A stretch of DNA of 64,000 bases, from NCBI RefSeq assembly GCF_032362555.1, contig NC_083507.1, forward strand, positions 8,807,001 through 8,871,000. The letters are read 5' to 3'. The DNA comes from Amyelois transitella. Taxonomy: Eukaryota > Arthropoda > Insecta > Lepidoptera > Pyralidae. Positions within the stretch are counted from its first letter, which is position 1. Every line of letters starts with the position of its first letter. Below are positions 37,500-49,400 of the stretch, in pieces. Made by a program: the position numbers and the translations under genes. Under the pieces are notes generated by a model. The model searched no databases. It saw only the letters and a list, made by a program, of their open reading frames with translations, and was not told the DNA's origin.

Positions 37500-40400
37500 T
37501 CCACTTTTCAAGATCACTGCATAGATACTTAATTATTTTTCTGCATAGGTATTTTCTAGCTCGAAGAGTGAATGATACTTTCCGACCTCATTTGCAATGT
37601 GGATAGAAAAAATTATTATAAGAACGTTATTTTGCCAGTTGCAGACATCATAAACAAAGGCCACATAACAAAGTGACTTCTTAAACTGGTTGACTCTGTT
37701 ATAGGCAGATTCAGGTAACGTATTTGCAAGCCTTTTACAAGCAAAAACGTTACGAAGCTCTCCCCTACTGGCCCCTATTTATCTATCATTCGATCATTGT
37801 TCCAATAAAACTATTAATACAAGTAGGTCACTGCATCTGCATACGGCTGAATTGATTCACGGACTCCGCCAGGCGGCCATCGGAGACAGCGGAGCGTGTA
37901 CACAATGCAACGCAATTACAATTACTGCTATTCAGAGAGTTGTTACTTCCAACGAGATTACCATGACTCGCGTCATGCGTTTCGTTGATTTCCTATGTGT
38001 TGTACAGAATACCGCATCCATCATTTATGATTACAATTACATGCACCATTTTGTTGTTCTTTCAATCTGAATGCATTCCATTAGTCAAACGCCAAGAGGA
38101 TACGATCACTTCATGATAGGTCCCATCGTATTTATCGTCCTGTGCTCCTGGTGTTTCGAATGGGATACGTCCTTTATGAAAATTTTTATTATTGTAATTA
38201 CACATACAGGATATTATTTTTGGGCGATCAATAAAATTTATGGTAATTTTCCAATATTTCCCTGCTATTAGAAGGCTCATTAGTTGCTAGTGGGGTAGAT
38301 ACGGATAAATAAAAATTCAAAATAATTTTCAATTGTTTTATTACTGTGATCGTAACACAAATTAACATTCTATATTTTGGTTCAGTCGGGAACTTAAAAA
38401 ACTAAACGCTAAATTTGGTACTAGACAACACGTACTGCACCAGACTGGTGTGCTATAGATACATACATACACAGCTTAGCCTAGGATAAGGTAATCTAGT
38501 TTATTATCGAGTCACCACGAACCTCGCGTGGTTATGGCTAACTTACATTATGGCTGCACCCATCGTTTATAAGCTGACATAGGCTAGATAAGAGACAATT
38601 TTCCGATAACATGTATTACAGGTTCCAATTTATGTTACCAATTTGGATGGTTTTAGTACAATATTGGAATGATTAAAAATATCAGTGTGATAGAAAAGGA
38701 ACAAAAAGGACAAGAATACCTTGTTATATATATATTAAAATTCCGCCTTCTTAATTATAATGTCTATAAATATGTCGTCTTGTCTTCTATCTGGCCTGCG
38801 CCAAAAACACATTAAATCGATAAATCATACTTCTTTATATTACAAAAGCTAAGCACGTAGTAATTTTACATAAAAAGTCAAGTTTTAAATAAACCTTGGG
38901 TGCAAAAATAGTTTTATCACAGGGCTTAGCATTACTATACACACATAAAAATATACATACATATATATAGACAGAAAGCTTCGCCGATACCTAAATTGTA
39001 TAAATGATAAACTTAATAAGACATATTGTCAAATATATATAACCAAATATGATAAAAGAAAAATAGCAAATTCATAGAAATCTATGAGCAGAATAACAAA
39101 TTAAAGGAGAAATGTATGCGTGTTTTATTGTCATTTAGTTGTTTTTGACTCTTTAAACATCTCACAACATACAGACACACTTTTCCATCGCTTTAAATAT
39201 TTATTTAATTTATTTTATTGAGTACATTTAGTTATTTAGAACCAGAACATCTGCATTTAAAAACAAAGAAATCTAGTCAACCAAGTCATATTTTTAAGTT
39301 GTCGTAGTTTGCTGCTACTATAGAGATATGTATAATATATCCAATATCAAATTCAAGATTTAATATCCGAATAAGGTTTTTTTGGAAAAGCGTAACTGCC
39401 CTTGTCTTCAAAACAAATAATAAATAGGCAAAATTTCCGCAAAAAAAATCTTTGCAAAAAGACAACGCTGAGGTAATTCAAATCACAAAATAAAAGAATT
39501 CTGTATGAATAAAAATAAAACCAATTTAATGCACAATATATCACGCCCGAAATTCCAAAACACGAGCGAAAATGTTTACAGATATTCAGATAATTTCACA
39601 AGCTCACATTTGGGATACAAAACATGATTTCGATAAATTGAATACGTGCGTAAATCATTCCTGCTCGTATTTTGTAACTGACAATTGTTATCCTTATTTC
39701 ACTGTAGAAAAGAATCAAATTGGTATTATTTTTAAATTAGAAGCAAATAATCGATCAATTAAGAAATGATCTATAATATCAGAGCTTATGCTTTGTTTAT
39801 GTTAGTTTTAATATTATTTTAAAATTCTTCAATCAAATATAAAAAAAATACTTTATTCATAAGAAAAAAATAACTTTTAAAGACTCATATAATAACAGTT
39901 GTTCTTAATCAACAATTATGACGGGCAGTAATGATAAAACATTTCCAGTTGTGTATTAACCATAAAAAGCAACTACGACCAACAATATATTCTGTGAAAC
40001 TATTTAAGATGCATCGTTATGATATGTTATGATCTTGATATCAAAAGAGTAGTCCAGTCGTAATTGGTAGCTGGAAGAGTATTTAAAATAGAATTTAATG
40101 ATTAAGCATGTGAATTGCCATTATTAAAGTAGTTGAAAACTTGATAAGCCCGAATATAAAAACTACGGAAGTGTTGGATATTGATGCTCTTTTTGTAAAC
40201 CAAAAATAGAATACTGAAAAACTGTTTAAAATAAGATTATCAAACGTTGATTCTTGTACTAGGTTTCATACGGAATCTAACTACCTAGTTTTCTATCAGG
40301 TTATGGTCCTTTTAATATAATTATAAGTACGGATGGAAAAGTCGTTTGTATGTTGAGAGAGGCGGTTTTAAATTCAAGTAACCCTGAAACTAACACTGTA

Positions 40401-43300
40401 ATTGTAATAAGACTCTGATCCTAAAAACAATTTATGCTGGTGTAATATTTATAAGTATTAGTAACAGTGTCACGTGATTTAAAAAACACAATTGATAAAA
40501 AAAACGACACAAATCAGATCCCCCAATCTAAGTAGCTGCAACAGAAATCATTTAGATATTGTTTCTTTCAGATTATTTATTATTTTGGATAAATTTATTA
40601 TTTTGGAAATTACAAAAACCATTTGACAGTTCATTTCATTCATCAATCACTTTGACGTTTTGTTAAAAAGAGACAAATGCTATTTATACACCACAAACAA
40701 GCGGGCAAGGACCTCGCTATAAATAACCATATTTTTGGCATGCTACAATACTACGCACCCGTATTGCAAACAACGGTTGCATTAGTAAGGCAATAAGGGT
40801 AAACAAGTAATTTATTAAAAAGCAATGTCTTTATTTGTAATCCTTTTTTGTCGGAAATTTATGAAAATACATGAAACATTTAAGTAACAAGAATACGTCA
40901 ATATCTCCGGCGTCGTTAAACGTAATATCCTGTTAATTTATGTTCCCGTGGAAATTTTGGGAAATCCTCTCTTAGTGCATAGTGCCAAATTTCTAATCTC
41001 TAGACACAGCGGTTTGGGTTATGCGTTGATATGTTAGTCAGTGTCCTCTTGTACTTAAGTATTTAAATTACTAACAAAAAATATTTAGTTCCATAATTTG
41101 TTAAATTTAGCATCCATCCGTTCTCTGCTTTTCGTTTAATTGAAACTGAAATGTGATGAATTCATTATTTTTAGGTGGTATAAAAAGAAGATAAACCAAA
41201 CATCTACGAAATTTGATTTATATAGATACACAACTACATAATATTATCTTATGATTATTAAGGTAAAGTTTTCATATTTCGGCTTATTTTCGTCGAGGGG
41301 ACCAAATACGCCATTACATCGTTTGAGACTCAGTAGAAGTTTACTCCTTTTCGCGACTAAGTGAATAAATCGGGTAAATGATTTGTAAGAGAGCAAAAAA
41401 CTCGTCAGACTAAAAATTATCAACAAATATTTCGACTTATATCTATAATTTGATTATTTTTTCTTCCTAATTAAATTAACAATTTTATGTCCATTGTAAT
41501 TAAACATTTCTAAAAATCATTATCTTTGTAATCTTAAAAAATATCTATAAGCATAATGAATATGAGTATCTAGGTATGAATCAGGTGTTAAAATGACTAA
41601 GTATTACAGCTGCTTATAATCCACAAATGTTTGAGCAAGTGATAACAAGGTTTTGTTAAAGACAATATAGCTACATTTAAGTATTGTCCTAAGGCTCAAA
41701 GTTAATTCTAACGATTTAATGTTTTGATTTTTAATAAGTCATATTTTTTTTAATATATTCAAAATATAAAATACATAAAACTAATTTTATGCTTATAAAG
41801 AAGCAAATATAAATGCTTTATGTTATAATAAAATATTGTAAAGTATTTTTTAAAAGTTTAATATACTCACAGTAAAATGAACGTTATCGTCAAAGAATAC
41901 GGAAACATAGTAAAAAATATTTATTAAATTGCATGAACTATTTACACCAACTGCATACATTGTTTTAACAGTATCCGTTAAGTTTGTTTGAGCTCACAAT
42001 AATAAGGTGAGCCGAGAAGATATTACCAAGAACACATTAAAACTTAGAACGACAGCGCAAAATGGCGATATAAACCATTTTATCTGACTATTTAACCACG
42101 CTGTTTATAAGACTAAGCTATAATTAACAACTAGATTGTCTGTACAATTAAATACATAAGATCTACATAACTCTTCGTTGGGCTTGCTCATAACTGTTAC
42201 ACCTACCCTGTTTCTCGCTAAGATCCAATCAACAACATTCGCTCAACAACAATGATTTATAATTTACAAGGGATGGACTTACAACACCAATTTTATAATA
42301 CACACAAATAAATTTTCTCTAAAATTAAAGTTACACCGAGGTGTGACCTTAATTCAATCAGATTATTATTAAATACTCAGAGAATACAAATTCATTTTTA
42401 AAAGTTATGTATTATGTCAATTAGAAAATATTTTTTAATATCCAATGCTATAGTATCACTATCAGTGTAAAATATCAGCTTTATAATCATTTATTTACGA
42501 AAACCAAAAATTACTCTTACATCTATGGTATTGTTGGAACTTTAAAATCTTATTAATAATACTCTAGCTAGTACCGTGAAATAACATAACCCGCTAAAAA
42601 TAAATACAGTATGGACGTTACAAACAATATGGCGATAAAGACAAACATTAAAGGCATTTGCTGTTTGTACAGTTGTACCTACTATACTTACCTATGATTG
42701 TGATGATTTTTGCGGTTACAATAGGTAACACCGCTTCGATACAATAAAAGATCATACTGTTGTTTCAACGAGGCATTTACTTGTAACTAACCCTGATCAG
42801 GCCATTCTTGTGTGTATGATCGTGTCTGATCGAATTCTTTCTTCTGAAGGAATTTTGACTTAGAAGGGAATTGCCTCCATTACTTCAACACATATGTAAC
42901 ACATCCTCTCGCAAAATGTCCACACTAATTAAATATGATAACTCACTGGTTTCTGGCCAAATTAGACCATAAACATAACATATTATCAAAATTAATATTT
43001 ATTTACATAAAATATAAATAATTATTTTAAATTCACTCATCGAAATTTCTTCCCAACAAAGCCGTTATGCAAATACCTCGTAAAAACATCTTACCGGCTG
43101 CAGTTCACATTGGGCCAATCGCTGGGGCACCGAGCCAGTGCCATCGAATTTAACAATAAGATTAGAATTGCCTGGTACCACAAGCTGCCTATTATAAGTC
43201 AAGTAGGTAACCATATTTAATTTACTGGCCCGCGCTGGCCTGCGACTACAATTTATACAGCGGCATCATTACGTATATACAATGACTAGTATGCACTAGT
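37500..43300. other. Gene-free stretch; distal part may be Hs6st 3' UTR
   Basis: AT-rich with one repeat copy at 40930. The segment just below 43311 would be transcribed as the Hs6st 3' untranslated region; its end is unknown. Confidence 0.4.
40930..41052 (-). repeat. Interspersed repeat ('gttcccgtggaaatttt' family)
   Basis: Plus-strand 'gttcccgtggaaattttggg', 'aaatcctctcttagtgcata' and 'agcggtttgggttatgcgtt' match a second copy at 53436-53620, and loosely the reverse complement near 16440-16490. Confidence 0.5.
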
Positions 43301-43310
43301 GACGTCACGC

Positions 43311-43452
43311 TTACTTGCCCCGGTACCTCTCCGTTGTGGCGTCCTCCAGGTTGCTGTCCCAGTCGAACTCGGTGACCCCCGTGCGGGTCACCTCGCCGAG
43401 GTGCCGCCATCGGAAATCGAAGTCGGAATCACGTTTCTTCAACGCTTCGAAT
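43311..43452 (-). CDS. Hs6st: Hs6st terminal exon
   Basis: A 142-base exon from FEALKKRDSDFDFRW to ERYRGK and TAA at 43313-43311. This tail is variable in the family, so it was placed by splice phase and composition. Confidence 0.88.
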
Positions 43453-46400
43453 CTGTGAACAAATAATAACTATATATTATGGGTCTCCTGTGGCGAAAGA
43501 AAGGCACGTTGAACTGAATAATAAAGGAAACAGATTTGTTTATGTATTGCGAAAATTAAACTTCAAGTTACAAACCTACGAGTATTAAAATTCTTCAGTT
43601 CATTCAGTGTGTAAATTCAGGGTCGTTTACTGCTGTGGAAACATACCTAATTGAAAATATTTAACATCAACAAAATATCATCTATTACCTTTTAAACATT
43701 AGATTCTTCGCAAATTCATATAGCTCCAAGTCTAACGAGTTGAGCCTCTTGATGTGGGCCACCTGAGCGGGCGACAGCGCCGCGAGCGTGGCGCCCGAAA
43801 CTGTCGCGTTGTGCTGCGTAAACGGTACAGCGAACCGCAGATTGAACGTTTCTTCGAAAACGTACTGAGATATCTGCAACAATTAATTAGAATATAAATC
43901 ATATTGAAGTTAACATACATAGAACATCTTTATACGTGGTATAAAGCCAATAATAGCCAAAGGTTCCAATCTTAATATTTTATTAGTCATTTGACAATAG
44001 GCTATTACACTCTTTTTTGAAAACTGTTTTAAATCAATCCTGAGACTGTGTTATACCTATAGAATTTTTATTAAAATTTTTTTAGGCCGAAAAGTGCTCT
44101 AATAACGATTCATTATTTATGATTTTGTATTTTCGCGCGAAAACGCCATCCGCCATGCTGTTTTGACTCGTGACGTCATACTTTTAGTAAACAATACGGC
44201 TCTACGTAAGACTAAAGTAAAAAGATTTTTGTAATAATGAATTACAATACATATTGTTGGTGTCTTGTTCCTGAATGCAAGAATACAAGTATAAAAACAC
44301 CAGAAAAATTGTGGATTCCACTGCCAAGTGATATTAAAATGAGAAACCATCAACCTATTAATCCTCGGTAGATTTATATTGTCTGCTTTCACAAAACCGT
44401 CTTCCATGATTCTATTAAATTATTAAAGAGTAAAAACCCAAAAACGTGATAGAAATTTTAAAATTTCAAAATAAACAGAGCCTGACATCATCAATATGTT
44501 TTCGATTCGATATTTGTTTACTAAAAGTATGACGTCACGTCAGTACCCAACATGGCGGATAGCGTTTTCGACTTTTGAAGAACAGATTAAAAAAGAGGAT
44601 TTTTTAAATTGAATTATAAAATCCATATTGCACTTTTATGAATAATGATCGATGTTTTTCTTTTATTTTTTACAAAATCTATAAGATACGTGCATTTTTA
44701 TATTTTTTTTTACATGGTGTAAAATAGCCTATTGATCAGAATCATGATATTCTTTTTTATTTTACAAGTAAAAGTGGCCAGTTCGGCATGACCAGTTAAG
44801 TTAAATAATTGAAAAATAAAATAAATGAATAAAAAAAACACATTGTCTGCTTCGCATATAAAAAATAAATTCTATAACGATATCGGTGCGCACCCGCTAT
44901 AAAATTACGGAACAAAAGTCGAAAAAATAATCTCTAAAACAGAAATGGGTTTACGATAGCCGTGATCTATAAATTGGCGATTAACAAGATCATACAAATA
45001 AAGTATTAAAAGAAGGTCGGTTATAGGAAATGGGCAATGAATATTCATGGGGCGTGAACTAGGCTGCAGACACAAAGGAGCGACGAGCGATGAATAAAAA
45101 TATTGCATAAATATTTGTGATGCTCAAAATTTCTTCAATGAAATATTCGTGACTGCTAGCAAACTAGTTAATATATTCAGTCGATTTAAATTACTGAAAG
45201 TTAAGCTGAATCTTCTTATTTCGATTCTATTATCTTAGATTCTATCGATTTTTTCATAATTAATTACGTGGATTGCCCCAATTAGCGATTATTGCGATGG
45301 TCTTTTTCTCATTCTAAAAGTTTGATAATATTCAGAGATAACAATTTGCTCTTTGTTGTTTTGTGTACGCAATAAACAATCGCATCGCTCGCTTTGCTAA
45401 CGCAGCCTATGCTGAAACCAAAGCGAGAGAACAAATGGGGGGAGGGAGATACGAGAATGATCCAAGTGCAAATAATGGCACCGCTTATCTCTAAGAGGGG
45501 TCAGCAGACACGAGACACCGGGATAGCCGGTGTTTACGTAGCAGGAATATCCACCTGGATAGTCTTGTTATTTGTTCAAATTGTACCTGATGGTGAAAGA
45601 GGATAAAGTTTAAACCAATCGTGTAGACAGTTCATTCTTATTCATTCGTACTTTTAATTTTAAATTGGATGTGCTATTATGTACAAATAGTTTTTGGTTC
45701 GTTATTGAAAAGAATATTATAAGTAGAAATATTTGATGTCTTCAGTAAAATTACCGGTTGCTTAGAATGTTTATTAGAAAAAATAAGATATAGGGTGAAT
45801 TAACATCCTATCAAAAGAAACTTATCCTTAAGCTTCCTTTGCTTACAAACATTTCCACATTCACGTAGAAAACTTCAAAATTAAGGCAACGATACCCGCG
45901 CGCTTTTCTTTGAATAATCAACAGAGTTTTTCGTTGTTATTTTCAAAAAGGAAATGGGAAAACGCGCTATTTACCCATAAAGATTGGGAAAAGGTGCGGT
46001 AAACAAAACCGCGAGATTAAATCTGATAGCCATTGTTGAACAGTATACATTGATTTGTAATTGATGGAAGTTCACATAATAATGCTTATTTGTATCTGAA
46101 GGATAAGAATTCTAAGGCCCAATTAAGAAATAAGGTAACGTTTGAGAACAAAGAAGACTCTTAAAACCGTAGATATAACAACCTAGATTTCTTTAGGCAA
46201 ATAAGAATTTGTTGAAAGTAAAAATAAAAAAAAATGTAAAATAAATTACACGTCGTTAAAGAAAATGGAACTTTTCATGTAATACGTTGAAGTAGTGCTT
46301 GTATCAGATAGAGCACGTATTGAGCTGCTTGCTAAAGCCGAGTGGGCGCTATGATCGTTCAGTAAACGTTATTACATAGCAACGTTCAGTTGAACAACCT

Positions 46401-49400
46401 GCTAATCCTTTCTCTCATAACCTCTTGGATGATGGCTAGTGAAGATAAATGATACAATAATCCCGCTCCGAATATCATTCTTATGATTTGCTGATGTAAA
46501 CGGGTATTTTCTGTTGAATATTATATATGTATTAGTCCTCAGTTGTGACCGAAAAAGCTTCGAAGGTTAAAGTGCCCGAATAAAGCAAAATTCCATACTG
46601 AGACGACGACAAAAACCCAACCCAAGTAACACTTACTCCAAAACACATCTAATATTTTCGATGTTATACAATATCTCAGAAAGTAATACGCAACCACTGG
46701 CGCAAATTGATAAAATTAGGGCAATATCTGGCGGACCACAACGAGTTTTTTGATTTGCGATATGGTGGGTTTGATCATTAATCTTCCCGAGGTTTTCTTC
46801 CATATCTGTGTAATTCAACAGCATCGTCATTAGCTTTTTCCGTTGCGATATCTAACTGGGTTCCCTAATTCGCTCCATCTGATCTTTCTTACTCTGTGGA
46901 TCGCAATTTGGGAGATAATATAAATAACTAGCGACCCACCCCGGCTCCGCATACTTTACAGATATAAACTTTTCTCAGAAAACCATTCCTTTCCAAAATT
47001 TCAGAAACAAAATTCTTTCACGACTTTCTTTATACTATGGAGTCATGATCACAATACCACAACACATGCTTTGTGGCATTAAGTCCACCAGTTGTATATT
47101 TTACGTGAATAAAGTTTAAAGAAATAAACACAACGAAAACAAATCTCCAAAACTATGCTGATATTGGTTAATATAAAAAAAAGCAACAGACAAATACAAT
47201 ACTCTATGGAATAATCAAATTTCATGGATAAATGTAGGTAATTTAATTTCTCGTTAAATTGAAATTCAAGTGGCACTTAAATGTGTAATCTTTTAATGGT
47301 AGCTAATGTTTACGAAATACGCCATTAATGGCTGCAGTCATTCGTTAATTACTTTATTTAATTCTCATACAGTTTTAAGGCTTATTTAATTACGGCCAAC
47401 TAAATTCTTTATGGTGCATTAATTTCGTTATTATGTTTTAGTCTTTATTCTCTTTAAAGTGGAATATTGCATCTCGTAGATGGAGTCAGAGGCAAAATTC
47501 ACTGACAACCAGTGCAGTAACGTTTACGAATTCGGCTTAGTTTCAGTCAGGCAGCCGAACTTAAAAACTTTGCCAAATTATTTTAGAGCATGCAATTTAA
47601 ACAGGCGGACCCTTGTGATTTGGGCTCTAAAACAATTGGAAATGTGATGAAAAGAGCGAGCGAACTAAACAATTCAGGGCAGTGTTGTCATTGAGTTATT
47701 GAACGGATGTAATTTCATATGGGCCATTGATTAAAAGATTCGATTTATTGTCCAATAAACTACCCATTATAGCTGTCACATTGCCGTTCATAATGGCATC
47801 CTATGGGAGTTGATTTAATCTGACTACACGAATGGATTGTATTTAATTTGTGATTGAACCGCATCAAAAGAAATCTTCTGGACATTTTTTTTACGTTTAG
47901 AAAATCGTCCAAAGTATGGAAAAGTTCTATTAAATAAAATATATTAAGTGATAATTATTTTAATAAAGATGATCATATAACATGTTTGATAACAGAAGCA
48001 GATAAAAATCAATTAAAGGGGACTTAGGTAATTCATTTTACGGGGCAAATCAACGACCAATTAATCACCTTTGTTGTTTAATGGAGAGTACGGGAATTAG
48101 CATACTACCAAGCCGAAATTTTGTACAATTTTTTTCAAGTTCCCAAGAGACAAAGAACACAATCCATAACATAAATCCATGGATTGTGCGCGCGATATCT
48201 GAGAATTCAAATGTGCGATCCATATCGACATCTATCTTCATGGAGCATTGGGTGTAAACTATTAATTCTACTGATATCGTGAATTTTATTCGTTATAACT
48301 ATTTATTCGTTAAAAATTTGCTATTTACTGGATAATTGGACAACAACAATAATATACACGATATTTCACATTTAATATATATTTACATTATGGTTCGACA
48401 TCAGCTGTTTCAGGTTCTAAAATAAATTATACCCTATATGTCAGCCAGGCATTAGAACTGTACAACAAAAGTTTCATTCAAATCCGTTCAGTAATTCCGG
48501 AGATTAGCGTCACAAACAGTCAGACTATTTTGTTAATAATTCATGCTCAGTTACTATTCCTTCATCGTTAACAAATTATTTTCTTGAAAATATACTCAAT
48601 GTACAGACATATATTTTTTACTGTTTTTTTAAAAGATAAGATAAAAATATCGACACTTAAATACTTGATGATGACAGATACATATTGGAGGAGAACATCT
48701 AACCGAACAGCGGTCTACCGCCTACGCAAAATTTAATGTGTTAATTTTAGCCTTGACTTTATTATAATCCTTTCATATTATTCATAACATATTTAGGTTT
48801 ACGACTATATTTATAGTCTTTATTTTCATGGTAGAAGTTAACTGTGGAAATCATGATAAGCCTTTAGTTCCGGTTGTTATCACAAGATGGCCGTGGTTAA
48901 GCTAAGTCGGTCACGAGAAACATGCGAGAGTTATGCACAATCGCAAATTGCACTTGGATTTGGGGCAGATCGTAACCTTTTGCAAATGTTTATTTTATCG
49001 TAATAACGGAATGCTTCCTTATTTTTATGATGATAGATTAAAAAATAATTTCAAATATAACACCTTTGAAATGTGCTGTGTTTGTTCCCGGCACAAATTA
49101 AAAAAAAAATAGGATAACTCCATTTCTTTCCCATGGATGTCGTAAAAAGCGACTAAGGGATAGGCTTATAAATTTGAGATTCTTCTTTTAGGCGATAACA
49201 ATCTGTCACTATTTGAATCTCAATTCTATCATTAAGCCTATCAGTTGAAAATGACTCAGCTAAGCCGATCAGTCTTTCAAGACGGCTGGCTCTGTCTATC
49301 CCGCAAGAGGAAATTGGAATTTTCTATATAGGTAAAGGTATCTAACGACAATAGATAGATTTAAGAAAACGAGTGACGAAGCAAAAGAAGTATTTAGGGA

